Shown: positions 21,874 to 32,522 of the stretch, in pieces
Position numbering within the stretch: position 1 is the first letter of the stretch
Layout: every line of letters starts with the position of its first letter
NCBI GenBank assembly: GCA_003833135.1
Contig: QZLH01000043.1
Coordinates: 61,510 to 94,927 of the forward strand
DNA length: 33,418 nt
Direction of reading: 5' to 3'
Source of the DNA: Oehlia diaphana
Taxonomy: Eukaryota > Glomeromycota > Glomeromycetes > Glomerales > Glomeraceae
Program-made: the position numbers and the translations under genes
Notes under the pieces: model-generated
What the model saw: the letters and a program-made list of their open reading frames with translations, nothing else
What the model was told of the DNA's origin: nothing
The model's database searches: none

Positions 21874-23447
21874 ATGAAGAAATTCGTTGTCAAGGAGTGG
21901 GCCGAACTTATTTCAGATCCTATTTCCATGGAAGAACAGGATCAACGAGTCTTTGAACATGCTAGTTTGCCCGCAGTGAGTGATAAGTTGTCAATAACAT
22001 TACGATTGAAAATCCGGAGCCATGCAAATGATTGGGCTACTATTCTTCACAAAGGTAAGACGAGCTTTATTTCCTTTACAAAAAGGTTAGAATATTTGTC
22101 ATACTAATGCTTTTTTGATCATCGCGTACAATTTAGGTACTGGAAATCCAGTCCGTACACCTGGGCTCTGGCTGTCAGCACATATGTCTAACTTGCATCC
22201 TCAATTCTCAGGCAACTGGCTAGATATTGTGGGAATAGGAATCGATGATAGGCTTACGTTAAACAAATGGTACCATTTAGCTATTACACTTTCTGATCCC
22301 GAAATGCGATCGGATTTCTACATAGATGGTGAATGGGTTGGGTTCAATAGTGTTAATAAGGTTAAAACACAAAAAATTGTCTTTAATGATGGTCCACTGC
22401 ATATCGGACGTGCTTTCTATTATAAAGGGTTTAATGGTGAAATTAGATATGATTTAAAATTATGGTAAAAATAATATAAAATAAAATATTAATTGAAATC
22501 ATTACACAAAAAAGTAATGTTCGTTATTTCAATTGGCGATTATCTGCTGAGGAAGTGAAGGAAGATTTTTTCGTAAGAAATTTTAGAATTTATTCACATC
22601 ATAAGCTTTTACAAGTAATTCGTGATGTTAATATTTTTTATTAAAAAAAGGATGAATTTCAAAAAAAACCAATTGTATACGGATCAAGAATAGCTCTTGT
22701 ACATGTATCTACTAGAAAATATTTATCTACTAAAAAAATCCAATATGACTTGGGCCCAGATAATCAACAATATATGGTATTTATCAACGTTTTTTGTTAT
22801 TATTTACATCGGAAGAATTATTAACATTATTTTATTATAAAGGTTATTTGTAATAGACCAGAAAGAGATTTAGAAAATGATGTTTGGATCATTATTGGAG
22901 CCAATGGTACAAGCATAAGTGAAGGAACTCCTGTGTCTCTTAATACCATTATTGGATTTAAACATCAAGCAATAGGACATAATTTACATTCTCATGATAC
23001 GAGAAATAATAAAGTCACGCCAATATCAAAGCAACAACAAGGTATTTTTAGAATAATTTATATGAATTTTTTGTATTAAGGTTTAACAAATTTAGTATTT
23101 TAATTATTAATGACCATGTGTTCACATGCAAATGTTGCCGATGATTGGTTTATTCGACGTTATAATACAAATACAATTTCTTATGATAACACTGGTCGTT
23201 TAATGGATGGTGATACCATCAGTCTTTTTCACATTAGCACTAATAAACCAGCACTTTGCAGTCATCCCATCTTATTAGGCGATGAATCCCAAGAAGTTTT
23301 TTGTCATCATGGAGATGAAAGTGAAAGAAATAACAAGGTACTGTACATATATTCAATCCAGAAATATAAATCACGCTAAAGATTTTTTTCTTTTGATTAT
23401 TTAAATAATTTTTTTTTTTTTAGTGGCGTATTGAATTGATCGATTGA
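21874..23447 (+). CDS. LamG-like plus MIR repeat protein LM1, acceptor of intron 5 lost
   Basis: Inferred exons: 21874-22054, 22137-22464, 22515-22572, 22651-22776, 22843-23041, 23111-23337, 23424-23447. If all were joined the product would have 380 residues. Residues about 30-185 form a concanavalin-A/LamG-like jelly roll (LNKWYHLAITLSDPE, FYIDGEWVGF, GPLHIGRAF, VRYFNWRLSAEEVK). The rest forms MIR-type beta-trefoil units (YGSRIALVHVSTRKYLS, VSLNTIIGFKHQAIGHNLHS, ISLFHISTNKPALCSH) and a final WRIELID. MIR domains are known from protein O-mannosyltransferases and calcium-release channels. Here there is no signal peptide, so a cytosolic binding role is likely but unproven. The acceptor before 23111 reads TTATTAA, where both paralogs have ATTAG at the same place. 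Upstream AGs lead to stops. Retaining intron 5 would end the protein after about 15 extra residues and remove the last MIR unit. Confidence 0.85.
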
Positions 23448-24189
23448 TACTAAAATGATAAAAATTTATGCTCATGAATATTATTTATTGAGAATTTTAC
23501 AGTAAAAATACTTGTATCGTAGAATTTCTGTACACAATAAAATATCTTCATATCGCATTTGACATGTGTCGAGTCTTCAAAATTCATTATTTTAGTAAAT
23601 TTCTCACAAGTTGTGAAATGATAACGGATTTATTAAAACTAATAATGTAAATTATTCTTATTCTTTAATAATCATTTAGATCAATAAAGATGAGATTAAT
23701 TTTACAGCAATAAACATTCATTTTTAATTTAATTTACATAATGTGGTCACTATGTATTTATAACGCAGTTACTGCGTATTAAGCCATCGCTACGATCTTG
23801 ATGTTTCTGTAAAGATAATGGTTAAAAAATCCTTTTAATATGTAAAGATAATTATTTTGAAGAACATTAGATACAGTATTAAAAGATTTCATTGATTGAA
23901 ATTGGGATTACTACAGTTGATATCAATGGTTAAAAAAATATAATAAATTATTAGTATTTATAAATATATATTTTACATCTTATATACATAGGATTAAACA
24001 TATCGTTTTAAAAACATGTTATAGTTATAATATTCAAAACTTTATACTTTGATTCATACATGTGTGACCTACATATTATATTGTCTATTTTAATTTGTTT
24101 TACAATTTTCATTTATTATATGTTGTATTGCACTTGCCATCACACTCTTCCCCTTTGATTATTTAATTTATCCTTGTTTTTTAATCCAC

Positions 24190-24655
24190 ACTACTTTACC
24201 TTTGCTTTTCTCTAGTTCAATTACTCCTTCACATCGTGAAACCCAAATATGCTTTTTAATATTCATTGAAGCACACTTCCCATAACTCTTTTAAATACTA
24301 ACCTTTCTTCTTTATTTTTTTGCTATCTTACTCAACATTCTACTGTACAATCCTCAAATTGACTCCCTAGCCTTTTTATCTTGATTAACCACTAATAACT
24401 TAGACGATTTTTTGTAATATACTACTGAAAGGAAATTATTTGTCCTCAACATAGCTTTATATGTTCCTTTTCATATAACGCAGCCCTAATTGTAGTATCA
24501 TTTGCAATATTACTTCCACAACATCAAGTTCATTCCTCTTACATTCCCATATGTGATCCCAAGTTTCTACTTCTGTCTCACATCTCAAACATATATTGTC
24601 ATCTATTTTATTTACTTGCCATTCAAACAATACATCATGCGTTGGAAGTTTTTAA
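24190..24655 (-). mobile_element. Eroded LINE 3' end, zf-RVT zinc knuckle
   Basis: On the minus strand a frame reads KLPTHDVLFEWQVNK, then DDNICLRCETEVETWDHIW, then ECKRNE. This matches the known C-terminal zinc-binding domain that follows reverse transcriptase in many non-LTR elements (L-P-T...L...C-x2-C...E-T-x-x-H-I...C). Farther on (about 24265-24195) a second frame reads IWVSRCEGVIELEKSKG, like the tail of such proteins. Stops and frame changes separate the pieces, so the element is dead. The reverse-transcriptase core is not recognisable, and no target-site duplication was found. Confidence 0.7.
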
Positions 24656-25499
24656 TAAAATATTTATCTTATATGCACGTTCTTTGTATATTCACAACAC
24701 AATTGGAAATGAACTTTAAGGTCTTGTTTCAGTCAATTTAATAACATTATTAAGAAATATGTCCGCAAAATGTGAAGAATTGATCATGTCCACATTATAC
24801 TCGTTTACAAGCAGTATTTTAACCCCATCTCCATCGTTTTTCACATATTAAATTACTAATTCATGAGCTTAATTAATACTTCTATTAATAATTCCTCCCA
24901 TATCTATCTTTATGACTGTTTCTTACTCTTTAATTATTGCACTCGCCATCTGTTTTAACTATTCATTTCCAACTGCATACTTTGTTCCTCAATTCAATTC
25001 TTAATAAAATTAATTTCAGTTGTTTAAATTTAAAATTGTTAACTTATAATAACTTTCTTACTTAATGTCAGATACACTTTATTCCTCTTACCCACTATCA
25101 ATAACACAATTATAATAATTATGTATCTCCAAAATTGCATGACATGTAGTTTGCCTTCATCGTCTATCATGTTTTATACCGTATATATTTTTCTTAACCA
25201 TTTTTAATCTGTTTATCCAAGATTACATATAAACTTACTTCTTATATTATACAATTTTTAATTTTTTTGATTGCTTCCCTCTACAATATAGTTTATAACT
25301 TCTATTCTGTTATTATATAACGTCTCATATGATTTTGTGCGCTTAACATCATTACTAATGTTCCTAAAATTAACTAATATACTTTCTTCATGTCTATGTA
25401 TATCCAACATTCTTTATTCTTTTTGATGATTATACTTACGAACTATATAATCTGACCTTTAAAAAAGTTTAGTTAGAAAAAGAATTATAAATAAAATAA

Positions 25500-25880
25500 A
25501 TCAGAAAAAAGGCGACTACCGTAGTACCTCAGCGCCAATCTGATCACCGATCCAGGTAAGAGAAAAATTAAAATTCTGGTTTTAAGTTTTCAAAAACTGG
25601 AAATAAAGAAAGAAAATATAATAAAAATAATATTAAAAAAAAAAAAACTGGAAGAATAAAAAATTTTTTATAAAAAATATAAAAAAACCCGATTTTATAA
25701 AAACCGGAAAGAGAGAAAAGATTCAATAAAAATTTTTAAAAAAATCCGGTTTTAAAAAGACCTGAAGAATAAAAATTCAATACAAATTAAAAGTCCAGTT
25801 AAAAAGTCAGGAAAAGAGAGAATCAAAACAAAAAAAAAAAAAATTAATAAAAAAAATCCGATTTTTAAATTTCAGTTTAC
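25500..25880. repeat. Degenerate tandem array around CCGGTTTT/AAAACCGG
   Basis: About five units of roughly 60-70 bp each carry a CCGGTTTT or CCGATTTT word, a complementary AAAACCGG or AAAACTGG word, an AGAGAGAAAAG-like purine stretch and ATTCAATAAAAATTT. Each unit can form a small hairpin. GATCAC/GATCAGG-containing flanks at 25535-25560 and 25985-26005 resemble the leader of the polypurine repeats. Confidence 0.6.
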
Positions 25881-26155
25881 CCGTTAAAAAAATAATTTTG
25901 GTTAGTTTAACCATTAAAGGCAAAATTAAAAGGAAAAAAAGTCCGTTCTACTGTGCCGATCGTGTCACTCTGAGATGAAGTTATTAACATGGATCAGGCG
26001 CAGATGAATCACACGTCGCGAAATTCGAAATTATTTATACAGGTTACTCTAAATATAACGGTTATACAATCTTTTTTTTTAAATTATATAGATACTTTAT
26101 TTTAGAATTAATTAATTGGTTAATTTTAAAGAAATATTCAGAAAATATTTCTAAT

Positions 26156-26269
26156 GTTACACAGTTGTTGGTCCTTATGTAGATTTTAGTCCTAGTGAAA
26201 CATTACTTAACAAGATCAACAAACATTACACATCTGTGTAATGTTTTTGTCTTACGAAACTATATAAGG
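26156..26269 (+). promoter_or_regulatory. Conserved upstream block of LM2 with TATA box
   Basis: GTTACACAG (26156-26164), AACAAGATCAACAA, a TTACACAT...GTGTAATG stretch and TATATAAGG (26261-26269) occur in the same order as before LM1. The TATA word ends 125 bp before the ATG. Confidence 0.6.
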
Positions 26270-26393
26270 TTGAATTTATCCATTTTATGAAATAGATACC
26301 TTATCTCTTTATGCTAATTAGACGAGTTTTGTTCGATATTATTTGTTTTTTTTTTCATTGATAAATTCCCATTTAATAATAAAATTTCAGAAA

Positions 26394-27981
26394 ATGAAGA
26401 AACATATTGTCAGAGAGTGGGTTGAACTTATTTCAGACCCTATTTCCATGGGAGACCAGGATCAACGAGTCTTTGAGCATGCTGACTTGCCTGCAGTGAT
26501 TGATAAGCTTTCAGTAACAATACGACTGAAAATTCATAAACATAAGCCTAATTATGCCACAATTTTTCACAAAGGTAGAGTTAATTTTATTTTTTATGAT
26601 GACTAATGTTAATGAAATTATGTTTGACTTTTAAATATTAAGACTTTCTAAACAAAATATAAATATATTAGGTACCAATACTGAAATCCGTACTCCTATT
26701 CTGCAGTTGTTGACAAATAAATCCAAATTGCATGCTCAATTCACAGGCAACTGGACTTGTAGTGCTGGAATTGGAGAGCTTGAAGGTGGACTTTTAGTAA
26801 ACAAATGGTATCATATAGCCTATACACTTTCTGATCCTGAAAAAAGATTAGATATCTATGTAGATGGTGAATGGGTTGGATTTTATTGCATTCAAAATGT
26901 TAAAACACAAAAAGTCATCTTTAATAATGGACCATTCTATGTTGGAAGAAGTGCTACCCCACATGTTGGGTTTAATGGTGAAATTTGGTATGATTTGAAT
27001 TTGCAGTAATTTGATTTAATAAATTTAATTCATATTATTAAATGAACCTTTTATATGAATAGCAATGTACGCTATTTCAATTGGCGTTTATCTGCTGAGG
27101 AAGTGAAGGAAGATTTTTTTGTAAGAAATATTAGAATTTATTCACATCATAAGCTTTTACAAGTAATTCGTGATGTTTAATATTTTTTATTAAAAAAGGA
27201 CGAATTTCAAAAAAAACCAATTTTATACGGATCAAGAATAGCTCTTGTACATGTATCTACTAGAAAATATTTATCTACTAAAAAAATCCAATATGACTTG
27301 GGCCCAGATAATCAACAATATATGGTATTTACCAACGTTTTTTGTTATTATTTACATCGGAAAAAAATCATTAACATTATTTTATTATAAAGGTTATTTG
27401 TAATAGACCAGAAAGAGATTTAGAAAATGATGTTTGGACCATTATTGGAGCCAATAGTACAAGCATAAGTGAAGGAACTCCTGTGTCTCTAAATACTATT
27501 GTTGGATTTAAACATCAAGCAATAGGACATAATTTACATTCTCATGATACGAGCTATGATAAAGTCACACCAATATCAAAGCAACAACAAGGTATTTTAG
27601 AATAATATATATGAATTTTTTGTTTTAAGGTTTAACAAATTTAATATTTTAATTATTAGTGACCATGTGTTCACATGTAAATATTGATGATGATTGGTTT
27701 ATTCGACGTTATAATACAAATACAACTTCTTATGATAACACTGGTCGTTTAATGGATGGTGATATCATCAGTCTTTTTCACATTAGCACTAATAAACCAG
27801 CACTTTGCAGTCATACCATCCTATTAGGCGATGGATCACAAGAAGTTTTTTGTAACCATGGAGATGGAAGTGATAGAAATAATAAGGTACATATATAATT
27901 TAAAATATGATAATGCGAAAATTTTTTGCTTACTATTTATTTAATAATTCTTTTTAGTGGCGTATTGAATTAATTGATTGA
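26394..27981 (+). CDS. LamG-like plus MIR repeat protein LM2 (intact, 382 residues)
   Basis: Exons: 26394-26574, 26672-27005, 27063-27120, 27199-27324, 27393-27591, 27660-27886, 27958-27981. All six introns have GT-AG borders and the frame is open throughout. The LamG-like fold covers about residues 30-187 (VNKWYHIAYTLSDPEKRLD, YVDGEWVGF, GPFYVGRS, VRYFNWRLSAEEVK). MIR-type units cover about 195-382 (YGSRIALVHVST, VSLNTIVGFKHQAIGHNLHS, ISLFHISTNKPALCSH, then NNK and WRIELID). In the first half it departs from LM1 and LM3: IRTPILQLLTNKSK replaces VRTPGLWL, and KHKPNYATIFHKG replaces SH...DWATILHKG. The second half is nearly identical to LM1. No signal peptide or membrane segment was seen. It is the only member here with every splice site intact, so it is the best guide to the family. 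Confidence 0.9.
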
Positions 27982-28678
27982 TACTAAAATGAGAAAATGA
28001 GATGATAATGAAAGTGATATACTTTATTAGAAATTTAAGTAACTTCATGTTATTATGTTTGTTATTTATTAAGAGTCAATAAACAAAATATAATTACATT
28101 TAAAAGTTATTGTTGAATTTAGGGTATTATGAAATCTAGTTCCATAAAAAATTTCATACTTAAATATGATATGTTAAGTATTGTTTTAATATTACAGAAT
28201 AAAGGCTTCACAAATGATGAAAGGATAGCCGGTTTCTTGCAATTTAATAAAACTTGTAATGTCCATTAAATCTTTTACAATCATTTACTGTATTCTTGAA
28301 TTTTCGAATAGATCAATAAAACAATTATATGTATATCCGATTTTAACTAGATTCTATAATATGTAAAGATAACTATTTTGCACACAATTTTCAATATAAA
28401 ATATGAGAGAATTCCGGTTTCATCAGTGTTAACGGTCAGTATTTATATAATTACGTTTTGTATATTACATTAATATTGATTCTTTCATAACAAAGACTAT
28501 ATAATATAATACTATACATTCATAGAATAATCGCTCTTATATAAAATATAAAATAATCCTTTCTCATTTAGAGAATATTTAAAATATGCAAGTAAATTTA
28601 TTACAAAAGAATCTTAATACTGTAGTTTATTTGTTTGTTTATTGTCTCAATAAATAAACTCATTTACGTGATTTGGAT
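27982..28678. other. Convergent 3' region between LM2 and LM3
   Basis: Both genes point into this spacer. CAATAAAC occurs shortly after each (near 28076 on plus and near 28640 on minus), plausible polyadenylation signals. No gene was found. Confidence 0.5.
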
Positions 28679-30270
28679 TCATCCAATTAATTCAATACGC
28701 CACTAAAAAATAATTATCAAATAACAAATAGTAAACAAAAAGAAATATTTTCATTAGCACATAATTATAACCTTATGTTATCTTATTATTGGTCTCACTT
28801 CCATCTCCATGACAAGAAACTTCTTGTGACTCATCACCTAATAAGATGAAATGACTGTAAAGTGGTTTATTGGTATTAACATGATAAAGACTGATGATAT
28901 CACCATTCATTAAATGGCCAGAATCATGATTAAACCGTAGAATACGCCATTCATCATCAGTATTTCTAATTCCACAAAGAGTCACTAATTATTAAAATTT
29001 AAAATTATTGATCGTTAAAAGTTAAAACTTAAAAATAAAAAATACATATTAACTCGAAATTACCTTGCTGGTGTTTTGATATTGGAGTAAATTTTTCATT
29101 ACTAGTATCATGAGAATGTAAATTTAATCCTGTTGCTTGATGTTCAAGTACAACAATAGTGTTAAGAGACACAGGGTCTCCCACACTTACTCCTGTACCT
29201 TTAGCTCTAGTAATTGTCCAAACATCATTTTTCAAATCTATTTCTTGATCATCGCAAATAACCTTTATAAAATTTAAAAATAAGTATTAAAATGATTTTT
29301 TAGTATGAAGAATAAATAAAACAAAACATTGGCAAATACCATAAATTGCTGGTTATTTCGGCCAAAATCATATTTGATTCCTTTAGTAGATAAATATTTT
29401 CCAGTAGATACATGCACAATAGCGATTTTTGATCCATATACAATTGGCTTTTTCTGAAATTCATTCTTTTTAATAAAAATAAAACATTAATAATTTGTAA
29501 AAGTTTATGACGTGAATCTATTCTAAAATTTCTTACGAAAAGATCTTCCTTCACTTCTTCAGCAGATAATCGCCAATTGAAATAACGAACATTGCTATTT
29601 GTATAACGATTTCAATTAATATTTGAATAATTATATTGATTTTATTACAATTTTAAACCATGCCTAATTTCGCCATTAAACCCGTTATGAGTGAAAGCAC
29701 GTCCGATATGCAGCGGTGCATCATTAAAAACGACTTTTTGTGTTTTAACGTTTTTAATGCAATTGAATCCAACCCATTCACCATCTAAGTAGAAATCCAA
29801 TCTCTTCTCAGGGTCAGAAAGTGTATAAGCCAAGTGGTACCATCTGTTTAACAAAAGCCCCTCATTTATATCCAGCGCTACACAATTTTGCCAGTTGCCT
29901 GTGAATTGAGGACACAATGTAGATTTATGTGCTGTCAACCAGAGTCCGGGAGTTCGGACTGGATGTCCAGTACCTAAATTGTTATATTTGATGACCAAAA
30001 GAGTATTAATTTGATAAATAAATTCTAGAATTATAGAAATAACGACTATTAATTAAAATCTTCCTTGTAAATAAATAAGCTAATACTACCTTTATGAAGA
30101 ATAGTAGCCCAATCAGTAGAATGACTACGGATTTTCAATCGTAATGTCACCGACAACTTATCAATTACTGCGGGCAAATCAGCATGCTCAAAGATTCGTT
30201 GATCCTGTTCTCCCATGGAAATAGGATCTGAGATAAGTTCTGCCCATTCCCTGACGACAAATTTCATCAT
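28679..30270 (-). CDS. LamG-like plus MIR repeat protein LM3, donor of intron 6 lost
   Basis: Exons: 30270-30090, 29973-29649, 29594-29537, 29465-29340, 29262-29064, 28984-28782, with a remaining exon 7 at 28702-28679 (WRIELIG then TGA). The start MMKFVVREWAELI aligns with MKKFVVKEWAELI of LM1. LamG features are VRTPGLWL, LNRWYHLAYTLSDPEKRLD and YLDGEWVGF. MIR features are VSLNTIVVLEHQATGLNLHS and ISLYHVNTNKPLYSHFILLG. At the end of exon 6 the sequence is AATAATAAG followed by ATAACA, where LM1 and LM2 have GTAC. Without that donor the frame reads NNKIT and stops, giving 366 residues. With exon 7 joined it would give 371. The exon 6 product is eight residues shorter than in the paralogs, in frame. 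It converges on LM2, with about 700 bp between their ends. Confidence 0.85.
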
Positions 30271-30397
30271 TTTCTAATAAAATTTCATTTAATTAATATA
30301 AAGAATGAATTTAATTCAAAAAATTTGGTGTCCTTTTACCAGTATTATCCTTAAATATGAAATAATTTCAATCCCGTTAAAAATGTGTGAATTCGAT

Positions 30398-30536
30398 CCT
30401 TATATATACTGTAAATCAACACAAATATGTACACAAATATGTAAGTTTGAAGATCTTATTAACGTAAATTTCACAAGGGAAACAAATAACAAGATCAAGT
30501 CCGGAATACGCAATATTCGGTTAGTACTGTGTAACA
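30398..30536 (-). promoter_or_regulatory. Conserved upstream block of LM3 with TATA box
   Basis: On the minus strand it has GTTACACAG (30536-30528), CTTGATCTTGTTA, AATAAGATCTTCAAACTTACATA, and TATATAAGG (30406-30398), which lies 128 bp before the ATG. It matches the LM1 and LM2 blocks in element order and TATA distance. Confidence 0.6.
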
Positions 30537-30539
30537 TTT

Positions 30540-31509
30540 ATTCAACTTAATAAATAAGTAGATTATCATAGCAGCGTTACACAATTAAGATATATGTTAA
30601 TAACTGAATACTGAAACATGAATGATTCAATGCCAAAAGACTTTCTACAAAATATGAAATTTATTCGTGATGCATTACAAATTAGATCAAAACACCAAAA
30701 ACAACAACAAAGTAGTAACTACTGATATGGAAGATAATTAAATTTTATTATTTTTAAATATTTATATATTAAATAATTTACAACAAAATATTAATAATAA
30801 CTTATTTTAAATATAAATTAAAATAGTTTGCAAAAAATAAATGAGATTAGTATTATTAATTAAGTGAAAAATAAATTTATAAGTTTTTTATCCTGAAGAA
30901 AAGAATGCCGAAAATCTTACGTAATATGTCTAACTTTAATTGTGGTTATTTTCTTAATTAATTTGATGATCGTACTAATCATGAAATTCAAAATATGGTT
31001 AGTTTGAGGCCAAATATGGTTTAGACCTTTCCAAGATTTTTCATTCATATACTTAAGCTTGAAGCTTAAGCTTAAGTTCCAGCTTCAAGCTTCAAGCTTC
31101 AAGTGTTGAATCCGCAGTCAGCATGGTGGGTCAATATATATGAAAAAAAAAGAGTGGCGATGACAAAAATCAATTTGATGAAAAAAAAATGATCATAATA
31201 AATGATGATATGTTCTGTGATAATTACCATTCACTTTCGTTTTTTATTACTAAAATATATTTCTCAAAAAAACAATAACAATAATAAATAATTATGTCAA
31301 AATATTTTCTTATAAAATATTATTTATTATAAAATAGTGATTTCATTTTTAATTAATAATACTTATACAAATATTTTTTTTTATAAATAACCAATAAAAT
31401 AAGAAAACTCGCTTTTGATTTAAAAAATTAATTAAAAAAAAAAAATATAACATAAATAAACTTTCATTTTTTTTTTAAATTATTAATTAAATAAATAAAA
31501 ATAAATACT
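30540..31509. other. AT-rich intergenic stretch
   Basis: No gene was recognised. It holds the AAGCTT array at 31051-31103 and many A/T runs. Confidence 0.5.
31051..31103. repeat. AAGCTT/AGCTTCA palindromic microsatellite
   Basis: The hexamer AAGCTT and its extension TTCAAGCTT recur about seven times. Because each unit is its own complement, the array can fold into alternative hairpins. Confidence 0.8.
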
Positions 31510-31759
31510 ATGCCAGCAAAACTCACCTTTATGTGTGTAATTCACTCAGTCGTTGAACGCGATAGTAATAATTTTATTGTGAAAGAAGCTATTGTTGTTG
31601 TGAGAAAAGAAGATAATACAACAATGAACCTAATAATTGCTTTTTTTACAAAAAATCCTTCAGTTCCAAAATGGATTCCAGATTTTATGTCTGGTGATGT
31701 ACTCAGATTTACGAGAAAATTTGCTCTTTGAGAAGACTCCTCATAATGATATTTTAGAG
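31510..31759 (+). pseudogene. Unrecognised gene fragment with one-base insertion
   Basis: The frame from 31510 encodes 73 residues starting MPAKLTFMCVIHSVVERD, with MNLIIAFFTKNPSVPKW and SGDVLRFTRKFAL, then stops at 31729. One base less in the CTTTGAG at about 31724-31730 would continue the frame as LEKTPHNDILE up to a good donor GTAATT at 31760. This looks like exon 1 of a broken gene with a one-T insertion, or a sequencing error. Residues alternate as in a beta-rich domain, but I do not recognise the family, and no further exon was identified. Confidence 0.5.
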
Positions 31760-32439
31760 GTAATTCATAAACAGAAATAATAATATAATATATATAAATT
31801 AGGATTCAATAATAAATGTAATTTTCACTTTAACTCAATAAATAAAAAAATAATTTACATAAAATTTAAATTTTTATTATAATTAAAAAGTATAAGACTA
31901 ATTTCGACCCAGGGTGATTTAACCTGAATGATTTAACCAACTAGTAAATTTATATAATTTTGCCCAAATTTTTTAAAAAAAATGTAAATTATGATTACAA
32001 TGATAAAAAATGAGACATTGTCAAAAATATAAGAAAATTTGATCATTATACTCTATAATATCCAAATAAATAAAATCTATATAAAGTGAAATGAATAATA
32101 ACACACAATTTTTTTTTAAAAAAAAAATAATAATGATGTAAAATATAAATTTTAGGGGGGGGGGGGGTGATTTAACCCAGGGGGCAAGTTAGCAAAACTC
32201 AATTAAAAATACATAAAATAAACACATAAAAGCACCTTTCTACAAACAAAACTCCACAACTATAAATAACACATTTATTGAAAATTTTAATTAATTGAAG
32301 AGTGTACCAACTTGACTCCTGATTCTTCCCTAGTTCTATATTTTAAATTATAAAATAAAATTAAAATTAATATATTTGATATTTATAAACTCTAATTTAT
32401 TCAATTTTTAGGGTCTAAACTTTTGAGTAGGAGGTAGTG
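31760..32439. other. AT-rich stretch with poly-G and GATTTAACC repeats
   Basis: GTGATTTAACC words occur near 31913-31940 and again near 32167-32180, the second directly after a G run of about 13 (32155-32167). A and T runs dominate the rest. No gene was seen. Confidence 0.5.
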
Positions 32440-32448
32440 TATATAAAG
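32440..32448 (+). promoter_or_regulatory. Possible TATA box
   Basis: TATATAAAG lies 75 bp before the ATG at 32523. Single-motif evidence only. Confidence 0.25.
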
Positions 32449-32522
32449 TGCATACGTCTAATTTGCTTGATCGGATTAATACCCTTTATTCTAAAGAATT
32501 TATCAATACAGGATGTTAAAAA

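Larger units (their letters stand above)
23448..26155. other. Spacer between LM1 and LM2 with LINE tail and tandem repeat
   Basis: AATAAA-like signals follow LM1 (for example near 23534). A decayed LINE tail lies at about 24190-24655 (minus). Pyrimidine-rich sequence up to about 25440 may be further eroded element. A CCGGTTTT array occupies 25500-25880. No intact gene was seen. Confidence 0.55.

Noticed and set aside
24502..24741. 79-residue plus-strand frame
   Set aside because: It is the antisense of the LINE zinc-knuckle remnant.
31051..31103. CRISPR-like array
   Set aside because: The unit is a 6-9 base palindrome without unique spacers, in a eukaryotic context. It is a microsatellite.
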